In this document: positions 51,766 through 63,000 of the stretch, piece after piece
How the letters are laid out: each line of letters begins with the position of its first letter
Numbering within the stretch: the stretch's first letter is position 1
From: Prorocentrum cordatum
Taxonomy: Eukaryota > Sar > Dinophyceae > Prorocentrales > Prorocentraceae
DNA: 64,000 nt
Direction: 5' to 3'
Assembly (NCBI GenBank): GCA_963575745.1
Contig: CAUYUJ010010480.1
Location: 102,693 to 166,692 of the forward strand
Notes under the pieces: model-generated
What the model saw: only the letters and a program-made list of their open reading frames with translations
Database searches by the model: none
What the model was told of the DNA's origin: nothing
Translations under genes and position numbers: made by a program

Positions 51766-52429
51766 TTTACCCACCCCAGCAATTCAGAGCACACGCTCAG
51801 AGCGTGCTAAACCTGCCCGTTTGGGCCTCCCCCCCCCTCGCGTGGTCCATCAACAAGGAACAGTATGCAGCAAGCAGCAAAACTGTAACAGTGGAAACTG
51901 GAAGCTGCAACTGGCACAGGAAACTGCGAACCTTCGGCCTACAGCCTGGTGGCCCCACAATGGGGCTGGCGGATTTCGAGCACCAAGAAAGCACCGAAAC
52001 TGGAGGGCTTCACGCGTCGGCCTCTGGGAGGCGATACTCGCTCGACGTTGGTTCGAAGTACGATGGGAGCAGCGCGAATGTAGCCGAGGTTTTCGAATCC
52101 GGGCGGTCTTCGTTCATTCGGGCCTCGGGGGCCCGTTCTCGGGCGTCAGGACCATCAACATATTGAGTCGGGGGAGACCATTACCCCCCGGGGAAGACGT
52201 CGGGGACTTCGCTGGGCCGCGAGCTGAAGACATCACCGTGGGGGATGACTGGGGCGGCGTCGGCCAGCAGGAAGCGTGGCCTCGTGTGCCCAAATGAGCG
52301 ACGGACGGAATTTCCATGATCGGGATTCTCGTCGGTCCTAGGCGGCTTCGAGAGTATGTAGCGACGGGCTCAGAGCTTTTGCTCCTTCTCATTCTCCTTT
52401 TACGCGCCCCCCCCTCTACGCTCGTCTCT
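51766..52429. other. No recognisable gene
   Basis: Shares TTTCGAGCACCAA...ACCGAAACT with 33395-33440 but has no recognisable frame. Confidence 0.5.
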
Positions 52430-52530
52430 TCCTCCTCCTCCTCCTCCTCCGCCTCCTCCTCCTCCTCTTATTCTTCCTCCTCCTCCTCCCTCCTCCTCCT
52501 CCTCCTCCTCCTCCTCCCCCTCCTCCCTAC
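52430..52530. repeat. (TCC)n tract
   Basis: Interrupted TCC triplets, followed after ~265 bases by an inverse (GGA)n tract. Confidence 0.9.
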
Positions 52531-52795
52531 CTACGCCGCTGCCTATCATCCCCCCTCCTCCCTTCCTCGCTGCTGCGTCGCCGCCGCCTGTCGTAGTCTG
52601 CCTCGGAGTTTTGGCCAGCGCGCATCCAAGGAGGTGAGAATTTCGAAGTTTGCGGCTTTCATCGGTCCTCGGCGCCTTTCCAGCCTTGGGATGCGTTCCA
52701 ACGGCTGCGCCTCGCCGAGAGCTCTCGGGGGATGCCTGGACTGTCCCGAACGGCCGCTGGAGGCCCGAGTAAAGGCCCGAGCCTTTCGACGGCGA

Positions 52796-52999
52796 TCAGA
52801 GGAGGAGGAGGAGGATAAGGAGGAGAAGGAGGAGGTGGAGGAACAGGCGGAGGAGGAGGAAGAAGAAAAGGCGGAGGAGGAGGGAGAGGAGAAGGCGGAG
52901 GAGGTGGAGGAGGAGGAGGAGGAGGAGAAACAGGAGAAAAAGGAGGAGGAGAGGGAGGAGGAGGAGGAAGAGGAGGAGGAGGAGCAGGAGGAGGAGGAG

Positions 53000-53034
<35 letters not shown>

Positions 53035-53065
53035 GGAGGAGGAGGAGGAGGAGGAGGATGAGGAG
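52796..53065. repeat. (GGA)n tract
   Basis: About 270 bases of GAG/GGA triplets with AAGAAG insets. The long poly-Glu frame spanning it is not credible as a gene. Confidence 0.95.
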
Positions 53066-53740
53066 CAGGCACCGTTACCTGTGCCCTTCCCTCGTGGCCA
53101 CGGTCGGATTCGCCTCGAAATCCTGGTCGGAGCGCTCCCCCAGGCGATGCCAGCGGCGGCGACGGCGGACGACGGACTCCGACCTCGGCCGGGGCTCCAT
53201 TGGCGGCTCCAGAGGTCCCGACCCCCTTTTTCTTGGGGCACTTTCGCCCTCCAGAGCCGTTTCCGACGGCCCTGGGGCCCGACCATCGGCCTTCTGACGG
53301 CCCCGGGGGGGCCCGATGGCGGGCCCCAGACGCCGAGATCGAGGAAAAACGCTTGGATTTTGAAAGAAAACAGATCCTCGGAGATCTGGGGGCCCAGGTA
53401 GAGAATGTTTTTGATGTTTTAGATGCGCGGTCCCCGGATGCCCCGGCGGCCGGTTGCCTGGCGTCGGCCTCCCACCTGCTTGGCACGGGGACGGAAAGCG
53501 CATTTACTTTCAGAGCGCGAGACGTCGCTGGCTTGCCCCTTCTTTCTCTCTGTCTCCCCGTCTGGAGGCTCTCTTGGGGCATCTTGGTGGCATGTTGGGC
53601 TCCCTCTAGGGCTATCTAGAAGCCGCAGGAGGCCTCTTCAGGGGGAACTAGGGCCAATTGGTATCTAGGGAAGGCACTAGGGCGCGATAAAACACGAATG
53701 AATCTTATGGTAATACTGTTGATGATGATGGCGACGACGA
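53066..53740. other. No recognisable gene; dispersed repeat fragments
   Basis: GGATTCGCCTCGAAATCCTG at about 53107 is shared with 39845. A possible inverse copy of the 37-40 kb dispersed repeat lies at 53210-53340. Confidence 0.45.
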
Positions 53741-53744
53741 CATA

Positions 53745-54120
53745 CTGTCTCTTGGGAGCATCTTGGGCCTCTCCGAGGCCCTCCTTGGGCCGTCTTATGG
53801 CTCTCTTAGGCCGTCTTGGGGCCCTTTTAGGCCGTCCTCAGGCCCTCTTGGGAGCCTCTCGGGCCGTCATGGAACAAACTCGGGGGGTCCTGGAGCTTTA
53901 TCGGGCCGCTCTTGCCAGAGAAATAAGAGTCTGGAAAGCCTTCGCAAACCTAAAGGCAACAACGGTTTTTGCGTCGTCCGGCACTTTTGGGGGTCCTCTC
54001 GGGGGCCGCTTGTGGTGTCTTGGAGGCCTCTTGAGCTGTACTGATGCCATCTTGGGCTATCTTGGATCGCTCTTGGGCCGTCCTCCGGCCCGTCTGGGCC
54101 TCTCTTACGCCGTCTGGTAC
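53745..54120. repeat. Degenerate CTTGGGCCGTC minisatellite
   Basis: CTTGGGCCGTCTTGGGGCCC-type units, related in flavour to 17030-17720 and 57690-57910. An apparently unrelated insert lies at 53875-53990. Confidence 0.7.
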
Positions 54121-54125
54121 CTTAA

Positions 54126-54300
54126 GCTGGCGAGAAGCTTACGCGCTTACGCGGAGCTTACTTTTTAGTCAGCGGCCGCGGGCGAGCGCGCCGGCGGCGA
54201 GTCAGGTCAAAGCGGGCTACGCAACGCGGATCTTACGCGGAGTTTACGCAGAATGTACGCGAGCTTACGCGAGCTTACGCGGAGCTTACGCACCCGTTAA
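54126..54300. repeat. GCTTACGCG(GA) repeat
   Basis: About seven copies of GCTTACGCGGA or GTTTACGCAGA with variable spacing. Confidence 0.75.
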
Positions 54301-54640
54301 CAGGAAATTCCATGTTAACAGGCACCTGACCGTTATAACAGGGAATTTACATGGAATTCCATGTTAAACAGGCCTTGACCCCGCTCGGACACCCGTTAAC
54401 AGGGAATTCGGTGCAATTTCCTTGTTAACGGATGCGCGAATCAGCTGAAGCACCCGCGGCATCCCATTTTAAAGGCTCCGTTAACAAGGAAAAGGGCATT
54501 CTATTCCTGGGGGACGAGATGCCACCTCCCTCGAACTCCCCCTAGTGTCATTCCTTCCGACTAACGGATCGCACGCTACGCGCGCTTTCCGTCATCCCGA
54601 GTCGTTCTTTGAAAGTCCTGCTTGGATCACTACAGGGGGG
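54300..54640. other. GTTAACAGGGAATT repeats with a hairpin
   Basis: CCGTTAACAGGGAATT at 54393 pairs with AATTTCCTTGTTAACGG ending at 54431. CCGTTAACAGG and CATGTTAACAGG recur at 54294-54370. No gene was seen. Confidence 0.6.
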
Positions 54641-55861
54641 GGGCTAAGTGGATTGGGGGGTTAATGTTGATGGCAAGTGGGGGTTAGATCTAGCCAAACC
54701 TAGCTTATAAATGGCTTCGAGGTGCCCTAAGGCGGCTTGGGGGGAGTTAGAGATGTGGGCTAATTGGGCTTGGCCCACAGCGAAGTTATTGAACCCATCC
54801 AGGCCACTCATGGCATTTGCAATCCACTTACACGCTAGGTTTGACCTCGTCTGACCCACCCACCGCAGTGATTCAAGTGGAGCCCGGCGAGGGCCACTGG
54901 AGGCCGAGAACGACGAAAAACCTCCGCCTTGCTTTTTCAATGTGCTGGAGGTCTGGGGACGGCGGTGGACGGCGGCGGGCGGCGGCGGTCGGCGGACGGC
55001 GGCGGCGGCGCCACAGCGCCCGACGAGGACCTCGCCGCCCGCGGCCGCGATGACGGCGGACGGTGGCGGCGGCAGGCGGCGGGCAGCGGACTGCGGCGGC
55101 GGCGGCGCCACAGCGCCCGACGAGGACCTCGCCGCCCGCGGCGCCAGCCTTGCCTGCTCCGGGGGCCTCGCCTGCTCCGGGGACGCCCTGCCCGAGCGGC
55201 GTTCGGGCTCCGAGGACGCCTCGCTCGAGCGGCGCTCGGACGGCGGCTGCAGGCACGCCGGGAGCGGTCACGCGAGACGAAGCTGGCCGTCATGGTTTTT
55301 GCCTCGGTGGCCAGTTGTCATGGCTACCCTACCTGCAGCCCGCAGAGGAGGAGCCACGCCGAGCCTCCAGGGGGAAACCAGGAGGCAGTCTTGGAGGCCG
55401 GCTAAGGGCCTTCTGGGGTCCATGGGGCGTGAGGGGTGCGCCGAATTGATGCTCCAAGGGGCCGTCTCAGGGGCCAGCTGAGCGCCCAACATTCACGAAG
55501 TGCGCGAGGGGTGTGCCGACTGAGGCTCACATCAAACATTTAAGGGCAGTTCAATTGTATTGTACGTCTCCTAGGGGTCTCGAGGCCCAAATCATTAGTT
55601 TTGACATGTCCCAGGGGCTTGGCTTTTGCAGATCACTGGTATTTCACGTGTCCCAATAGAGTGTGGAGCAGGAAATGCGTGAGGTGTGTGTGTGTGTGTG
55701 CCGAAATGGCAGTCTCGTAGCCATGAAGGCGTTGCTTACCTGTATTGTGAAGGCCTAACGGCCGGTGCCGCCGACCCAGAAGGACGACGACGACGATCAC
55801 GACGACAACGACAACGACGAGCTGATGACCCTGCCACAGGCTAGGGACATGGGGTTAGCGG
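54641..55861. other. No recognisable gene
   Basis: CTAAGTGGATTGGG (54645) and inverse AATCCACTTA (about 54822) may bracket a small element. A GGCGGCGGC-rich stretch at 54955-55260 contains two copies of CCACAGCGCCCGACGAGGAC. A (GT)n patch lies near 55685. Confidence 0.5.
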
Positions 55862-55990
55862 TGGAGGAGGAGGAAGCGGAGGAGGAGGCGGAGGAGGAGA
55901 AGGAGGAGGGGGGGGAGGGGGAGGGGAGGAGGACGAGGAGGAGTTGGAGGAGGAGAAGGAGGAGGGGAGGAGAAGGAGGAGGACCAGTGT
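55862..55990. repeat. (GGA)n tract
   Basis: Interrupted GAGGAGG triplets. Confidence 0.9.
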
Positions 55991-56104
55991 AAACCCAAGA
56001 CTCATCAAGGATTCATTTCCACTGAGGGGGAGTGCCCCGTTTGGGGACAAAGGTGTGAACATCCGAAAGCGTGTCCAAACACCATTCTCAGGACTTCAGC
56101 GACC

Positions 56105-56693
56105 CCAGTCAACCTGACTGTTTCGCCTTGACGGTGCTGAGTCGTGCCAGAGCACTGTTCGTGAGCCTTCAACACCGGGAATCAACGCAACTGGTGCATC
56201 CTGACAATCCCGCTCCCAAACACAACTTCTGGTACGTCAACCATGATAACCCGTGACACTCTTGCAACTTTGTAAAGCGAATGTGCGCGGCGCTAAGACG
56301 AGAGCCACATTTTGAAAATGAGCCGTCCTCAACCCGTGAAGATCTTACATTTTAAACACGAATATACGCGTCGCAAAAGCTAGAGCCACATTTGGAAAGG
56401 AGCCACACTCAATCCGTGAACCTCTTGCAATTTGCTAAAAGCGAGTGTGCGCGGCGCGAAGGCGAGAGCCACATTTTGAAAACGAGCCGCCCTCATTCCG
56501 TGAAGCTCTTGCAATGACAATCAAACGAATGTGCGCGTCGTTAAGGCGTGAGTCAGATTTAGGAAACGGCCCGCCTTTAAACCTCTTGCAATTGTTTAAA
56601 GCGAATGAAAGGAAGTCTCAGGCGAAACGCCCAGCCCTCCCTTCCGACTAGTCTCAGTGTGCGACATGGAGGACCTTTTCCTACGGAAAGGAA
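56105..56693. repeat. 83-bp tandem array, dispersed copy 2
   Basis: CGAGAGCCACATTTTGAAAA units with cores at 56291, 56372, 56455 and 56539 (81-84-base spacing). The leader GTACGTCAACCATGATAACC and trailer AAGTCTCAGGCGAAACGCC are shared with copy 1 near 14.1-14.5 kb. Confidence 0.9.
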
Positions 56694-56836
56694 TGGAGGA
56701 GGAGGAGGAGGAGGAGGAGGAGGGAGGAGGAGGAGGAGGAGGAGGAGGAGGAGGAGGAGGAGGAGGAGGAGAGGAGGAGGAGGAGGAGAGGAGGAGGAGG
56801 AGGAGAGGAGGAGGAGGAGGAGGAGGAGGAGGAGGA

Positions 56837-56910
<74 letters not shown>
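56694..56910. repeat. (GGA)n then (AGC)n tracts
   Basis: GGA triplets to about 56838, then about 23 AGC triplets. The AGC part is absent from copy 1 at 14.6 kb. Confidence 0.95.
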
Positions 56911-57959
56911 CGCAGCAGGTGCAGCAGGAGCAGCAGGAGCAGGAGCAGGAGCAGAAGCAGGAGGAGGAGGAGAGCGGTCTGTCTCCTCGAGGGCGGGCCG
57001 GGGCTGAAGCTGGGCCTGGGCCGGGGCCTGGGGCCTGGGCCAGGGCTGGCCAGGGCCGGTGCCCAGGCCGGGGCGCGGGCCGGGACTGGGACCAGTTCGG
57101 ACCGGGGCCGGGGCGGGGGCGGGGAGGGGGCCAGAGGTGGGGCCGAGGCGGGGGGAGGTGTCCTGAGCTCCACTGCGTGTCGACAGAGAGGCCACCCCCT
57201 TTGTCTTCCTTCTTCACAGGGGGACCGCCCTGGGTGGGGTTCACGACCCATGGCGCACTCGTAGTTTTATGCGCTCCAGAATTATGTCAGACAGGAAGGG
57301 TGCGCCGAGACGAGGCTTTCGCAGCCCTGAGGGCGCATCCAATTTGTGTTTTAGGTCCCAGGGGCTGTCACGCGCGTGGGCCTATAGTGCTGGGAGCACG
57401 TGTCGCTTGTATTTTGACGTGTCCCCACGAAAACTGCCAAAACCGGCAGGTGGGGTGCGCGAGGCCGCTCGCATGCGTCTCAGCATCCTCCATTCCACCT
57501 TCATATCATCAGTTTCTCTCGACGTTCAATGCGGCGAGGGCCCGCGGCGGGCCCGCCGAATCTATCCGCTTCGCTCATCCCGCTGGCCCTCGCAGTGTCA
57601 TCGCTGCCGCGTGCCCGTCCGGTTGTAGCGATTGGGGATGTGGTCGCGTGCTCGTGGCCAGCGGGAGATGTCTGGGAGGCACTCGGTGGCTATTCGGTGC
57701 ACTCTTGGGACCAAGCTGGGTGGTGGACCAGATGCCCCTTTGGGAGGCTTCTTGGGGTTTATTCGAAGGCCTCTCGGGGGCTTCTTGGCGGCAGTGGGCC
57801 ATCTTTGAGAGGCTGATTTGGGTCTCTTCGGAGGCCTCTCTCGGGGGCTTCTCGGAGGCATTCTTGTGACCTTCTGTTGGCTCTGATGGGGGCCTCTTGT
57901 GGCACCGTTTTGAGCCTCCAGGGGCCCAGCGAGGTTCCCCCCCAAAGGGCGAGCAAAAA
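56911..57959. other. No recognisable gene; GGGGCC-rich and CTTGGG repeats
   Basis: GGGCCGGGGC-type repeats at 57000-57150, and CTTCTTGGGG/GGCCTCTCGGGGG units at 57690-57910. No conserved frame was seen. Confidence 0.5.
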
Positions 57960-58030
57960 ACTCAAGAACCTCTCCTCCTTCCTCCTCCTCCTCCTCTTCC
58001 TCCTCCCTCTCCCTATCCTCCTCCTGCGAC
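57960..58030. repeat. (TCC)n tract
   Basis: Short pyrimidine triplet run. Confidence 0.85.
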
Positions 58031-58592
58031 GACCACGGCGACGACCCCCCCCCTCCCCGCCGCGAGGGAGATGCGAAACGGCCTGGGCACGGCGTCGCAG
58101 ACGACCGCGCTGTCCAGCCAGTCGCACCTGACGGGCCAGTCGCTGCAGGCTCGCGGGGACGCCTCCGACTCTCCTGCCCTCTCTCGCTCCCCAGCTACCT
58201 TTCCTTCGGATGCAACTCCTTGGAGGTTACACTCAGCATCGGCGCTGGTATTTCCGTGGTCGAGAGCTGGCTCCATCCGGCATGATCCTGCCGATTCCCG
58301 CCCGCTCCCGCTTGATCTGGCCTAGTCCTGGGCTCAATCTGCCTTTCTATGGACTCGTCCAGCTTCATGGTCTTCCAATCGGGCTTGATAGCCTCGAGCC
58401 TCCTCACCTCTCTCCTTGTCCCCCCCGCCCTCTCTCAGAGGAGGGCGTGTTGAGACAACGGTAGTTGGCCTTTGGGGGGGCTCCTCGTCGCCACGGCTGG
58501 ACGCAGCTGGAAAACTGGTGGGATTCGGCAACAGGAGGGGTCCATGGATCGATTTTGAATTACCGTTGTCTTATCTCGCCTTGCTTCGACTC
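58031..58592. other. No recognisable gene
   Basis: GC-rich. CGTCGCCACGGCTGGA at about 58488 echoes the dispersed fragment at 39836 and 53092. Confidence 0.4.
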
Positions 58593-58595
58593 TCC

Positions 58596-58694
<99 letters not shown>

Positions 58695-58712
58695 TCGTCG
58701 TCATCGTCGTCT

Positions 58713-58744
<32 letters not shown>

Positions 58745-58870
58745 CCCCGCCTTCTTCTGTCACCCTTTTCCACCCCGTCCTTGCTATTATTGTCATCGTC
58801 GTTGGCGTCGGTGTCGGCGTTGTCGTCGTCCTCCTTTTCCTCCTCATCCTCCTCCTCCTCCTCCTCCTCG
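58593..58870. repeat. (GTC)n and (TCC)n tracts
   Basis: CGTCGT triplets at 58597-58745, mixed sequence, then CTCCTC triplets at 58829-58870. Confidence 0.95.
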
Positions 58871-60447
58871 TGACCTCCTCTTCCACTGGTCATATAGCAA
58901 AGTTTGGCTCAACCTGTCATCTTCCAGAGGCGGCTGACTCCGACCATCTGTTTTTTGCAGCTCTCCGAAGGTGGCCTACCCTTACCAGGAGAGCCCTGGC
59001 AACACAGCGCTTAAATGCACAGGGCACCGATTGAACGGCCACAACTGCGGACTCTTCTGGGGATTATGTTGGCAGTCTTGGCTGGCGGCGCCAAGGCAAT
59101 CACTGGCAGTACATGCCAGTGGAGCGGCACAGCACGACAGCCGAAGCTCCCCTGGCAGCCGACAAAGAGAGTGCCGTGTCTGCGGTTGAGATTGAGACTG
59201 CGACATATGTCGTGATCAGCATAGCGGCCGCGCTCGAGACAGAAGACCCAGAGAAGCTTACAATGATTTTGTAGACGAGGATGTGTGCTGGTACAGATCG
59301 ATGCGACATGTTTTTGCTGCTGCGGCGTTTGACAAGTTCTGCGTGCGTGCGCCTCAGGGAGGAGCCTACATGAGGTGCACCTCTCTGCGTCACTTCGTCA
59401 GTGGGACTGGCAGACTTCCAATGGCCGTGCTTCGAGTTGGCAGATTCGCGTGGGGCTGCGTTTGTCATGTGCGCGATCGGCAGACGGCGTCGACATCCTC
59501 CGACTGCCGATCGGCTGTTGCCGCGACTGCTCGCTGACCCACCTGCGCAGGGGCAGTTTCGGAAACGACTTGTGTGTGTGTGTGTGCGGCAGTGGTGGGC
59601 GAAGAATTCATTCGCACAGCTTGATGTGGGCAAGGCTTCGTAATCGGCTAAGGTTTAGTTGTGCTTGGACCACCAGAAGAAACTAAACGCAACTGGTGCG
59701 CGCGTCCCTCGGGAGAGGTGCCTCGCTTTTCAAGCATGTTTTGCCGCGAGTTCCCTTTTGATCCGCAGATGCGGCCGCGGGCGGCGAGGTTCCTCTCTCG
59801 TTGCCTGTCTCGACTGCAGGTGCCTGGTGACGTCCGACGGTTACCCCGTGAGCATTCCTGAACGCGGCTCCGAGGGGCCTGAGTCCGCTGGCCGGCTGCC
59901 ATCCAGGCCATCGGGGGCCGAATACTCTTCAATACACCAAGGCGACGCGCACGAGACGGCTGTGGGAGTCCCGTGGGGGATCCCTTGGGGATCGAACAGC
60001 TTCCCCTGCTCAGGACTTCGAGATAGCGCCCGACAGGCGTATGGAATCAAAAGCAATACCGTCCGTTCACGAGCCTTTGGCTAAGTGCATCCGCAGCTTT
60101 GAGCAGGAACGCTGCGGCCCAGGAGCCCCGCGGGAGTCTTTTGCGGACCCCCCCCCGCCGGAGTCCTGGGCTTCGCGGGATCGCCCCGGAGGCCAGCGCG
60201 AGATGAGGATTTGGGTTTGTGCGGCGCAGAAAAGTCCAGCGGAGCGCACAATGGGCGACAGAGGGCGACCGAGGTGCAGAAGCACAGAGAAAGAAAGCTC
60301 GAGGACTAAGACAATAATCAATGAGCTGGGGACCGAACGGCTTGCGACACGCCGAGGGGGGCCAGAGAGGATAGGACGGAGTAGGCAGAGGAGGGGGCGG
60401 GGAAGCGGGAGGAGGTAGACGGACAGCGGGGAGGCGGAGGAGCGAGG
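58871..60447. other. No assigned gene; weak coding-like stretch
   Basis: At about 59085-59270 the plus strand reads HWQYMPVERHSTTAEAPLAA, then VEIETATYVVISIAAALETE, before a stop. It looks protein-like but I do not recognise it. The rest has no convincing frame. Confidence 0.35.
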
Positions 60448-60825
60448 TAGAGGAGGAGGAGGAGGAGGAGGAGGAGGAGGAGGAGGAGGAGGAGGAGGAG
60501 GAGGGAGGAGGAGGAGGAGGAGGAGGAGGAGGAGGAGGGAGGAGGAGGAGGAGGAGGAGGAGGAGGAGGAGGAGGGAGGAGGAGGAGGAGGGAGGAGGAG
60601 GGAGGAGGAGGAGGAGGAGGAGGAGGAGGAGGAGGAGGAGGAAGAGGAGGAGGAGGAGGAGGAGGAGGAGGAGGAGGAGGAGGAGGAGGAGGAGGAGGGA
60701 GGAGGAGGAGGAGGAGGAGGAGGGCAGGAGGAGGAGGCAGGAGCAGGAGGAGGAGAGGAGAGGAGGAGGAGGAGGAGGAGGAGGAGGAGGAGGAGGAGGA
60801 GGAGGAGGAGGAGGAGGACGAGGGA
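60448..60825. repeat. Long (GGA)n tract
   Basis: About 375 bases of GGA triplets with single-base phase shifts (GAGGGAGG) every 40-90 bases. The minus-strand Leu/Pro/Ser frames are not genes. Confidence 0.95.
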
Positions 60826-61705
60826 TGAAAAGGAGGGGCGGGGTGGCGGACGGGCAGGGACCAGGAAGGGAGGAAGGGTGGTGTGCGAGGAGGATTGGAG
60901 CGAAGCGGGAGGCGCTAGGAGGAAGGAACAGCAGGAGCATGGCTTGGAGGGAGGCAGCGCGTGGAGGAGGGGAGACGAAGACGGGTGGCAAGGACCATGT
61001 GGGGGATGGGCCAGGCCGATCTTGGGCCAAGGATCGGCGTAGTTTGTCGGGAACTTTCGCTCAGCGTGTCGCGCCGCGGGTTCCGGCTCACCACGCTTCG
61101 GCGCGACACGCTAACCACTTCTGGGTGGGTTTCCAGGCGTTAGCGTCCCGAGCCTTTACAAGCCTCCTGCCCCGCAGAGCGGAGCGACACGCCATCCGCT
61201 CGCAGGGCCTGGCGTGTGGCCGGGGCCGCCGCGGCGATACGCTAAGCAAGATTTCCCGACCGCATGCCTTCCTGCCCAAGACGGGAGGCCGTATACAAGA
61301 TCTTGGGACCTGGATGAGCCTGGCCATGATCGGTGCAGGTGTACAGTCAACTCGCATGGTAAGGATGGGCAACCTTCTCCAGGGTACCCCTTGCATCCTT
61401 GCCCCTTCGGCCCATCCTTGGCCACTTTCGCTGGCCGCGCTCCTCTCGAAAAGCTTCGAAGCTGCCTTCCAAGGCCCTTGCATCCTTATCGTGCGTCCTT
61501 ACTCTACGGGGTTGCCTGTATAGTCGGCGTCCCCCCCAAGTAGGGACGGGGAGCGCGCATTGGCTGCAGCAATGTCGCTGCAGGCAGGGCGTGCTCCTTT
61601 GCCCGGCACCTGGCTTGGCGTTGTGTTCGAGTGCGCGGGGTCGGCTCGGTGCCCGTGCGGCCGCGTGCGAAATCAGCCACGTCAGGCGTCCCATACAGCC
61701 GACCA
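60826..61705. other. No recognisable gene
   Basis: Mixed GC-rich sequence without recognisable proteins. Confidence 0.45.
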
Positions 61706-61710
61706 CACCT

Positions 61711-61874
61711 AAGAGTGACCCTTCGCCGGAGTGACCTTTGGTGCGGGCGCGTCGGGGTCCCCCGATCGCCGAGCGCGATGCGATGGTAGCGTCTTGCGCG
61801 CCTGTGTTTCACGCCCCCCGCGGCCCCCCAAAAAAGCCGCGCACCAAAGGCCACTCTTGCCCAGGGTCACTCTT
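61711..61874 (+). mobile_element. Third TIR family, best copy
   Basis: The left end AAGAGTGACCCTTCGCC, then GGAGTGACCTTTGGTGCGGG is mirrored by a right end with CGCACCAAAGGCCACTCTTG, then CCCAGGGTCACTCTT. The terminal repeats are about 40 bases. The core carries CCCCCGATCGCCGA. Related copies lie at 50542-50672 and, inverted, 39330-39465. No target duplication is evident. Confidence 0.75.
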
Positions 61875-62219
61875 GCGTGCAGTCGACACGTCTTCGAGGG
61901 TCGAAGGAGTTGGCATCCTTTCTCGGGCGGAAGGCGCAGGGAGGGCGGCGGAGTGCGGCGGAAGCAAGACGAGGGCGGCTCCGACAGCGGAAACGGCCGG
62001 CGGACGGCCGGCGTACGGCCGGCGGGAGTGGAAGAAAAAGGGTGCCGCTGGAGCATCCGCAGGTGGCTGGGGTATCCTCCCGTCGTGGTTCTACGTGCCG
62101 GTCGGCCTGTTCACGCGCGCGTGCGCCGTGCCTCGCAGGGAAGGGCCTTGTTCTGGAGTGTGCCAATCCACCAGACACGACCTGGGCGCCGTCGCCGCGG
62201 TCAAGCAGGGCCTCGACTA
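61875..62219. other. No recognisable gene
   Basis: GC-rich sequence with CCGGCGGACGGCCGGCGTAC-type short repeats near 61995-62030. Confidence 0.4.
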
Positions 62220-62448
62220 CTCTGCCGATGCGCAGTAGCAAAGAACCACGAGGCCAAATGCACAGCTTCGCATCTCGGCCTGCTAGGCAACTGTCTGCGC
62301 GGGGGCGACCACGCGCAGCAGAGAAGCCTGCGCGGGCATCTCGCCCGACACGTCGCCGCTATGTAGAAGATGCAATCAAAAAGTGGACACCCAAAAACGC
62401 ACTGTCTGGCAATGCCCGCGCTGGGAGGCGGAAAGGACCGCCTTGAAA
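62220..62448 (+). pseudogene. LINE C-terminal zinc-knuckle fragment
   Basis: About 62220-62330 gives KNHEAKCTASHLGLLGNC. After a frameshift, DTSPLCRRCNQKVDT, then RTVWQCPRWEAERTAL (CxxC codons 62362-62373). The C-x2-C, aromatic-x-C-P-x-W and trailing Glu-Arg pattern is that of the C-terminal Cys/His motif of LINE and related ORF2 proteins, with the usual His lost. It is unrelated in sequence to the LINE at 0.4-8.7 kb and represents another element. Confidence 0.45.
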
Positions 62449-63000
62449 AATGGTTGACGCTTCGCGTTTCCCCACCAGTCGCGGGGCTACAGCTGCTTCC
62501 ATGGATGTGCCTCTGATGCTGCGACGGTTCGCTGGCGCTGTCAGAGTACCTTCCTGCAGGACCGCGCCTCCAGCCTTGTCTGCTCATACCCGTCAGACTC
62601 CCTGGATTGACTTTCCTGCTTGGATTTCGTTCCATACCTTACTGTCGTTTCGTTACGATTACGGCGGGAGCGTTTGCGCGCCATTGTGGTTGCGGTTTAA
62701 TTGGTGGTAGACAGACTCCCTGGGTTTGCCACTTGCACGTTTCCTGGGCTGTCCCGCAGACGCCCTGGATTGCACGCTCGCCTGGCTTTTCAGACGCCCT
62801 GGGTCGCTGCCCCCCCCCGCCGCCTGATCCGCGGCTCCCGCGCGCGCTCGGGAATTTAGTCGCGGCCGCAGCCCGACCGTGACCGCCCGCCGTCGGCGCT
62901 CTCGCCTGCGGCTGTAAAAAAGACAAACAAAAAATATCCCCACCAGCCCCTGTCTCAGGTGCGCGCCCCGGCCCGTGAGATGGAGGCCCGTGTCGCGGCG
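62449..63000. other. No recognisable gene
   Basis: Repeats of CAGACTCCCTGGATTG or CAGACGCCCTGG at about 62597, 62710 and 62758-62800. No gene was seen. Confidence 0.45.

Noticed and set aside
52316-53401. Poly-Glu protein of 361 codons
   Set aside because: It is driven by TCC and GGA triplet tracts with no conserved segment. The minus strand is equally open as poly-Ser and poly-Pro.
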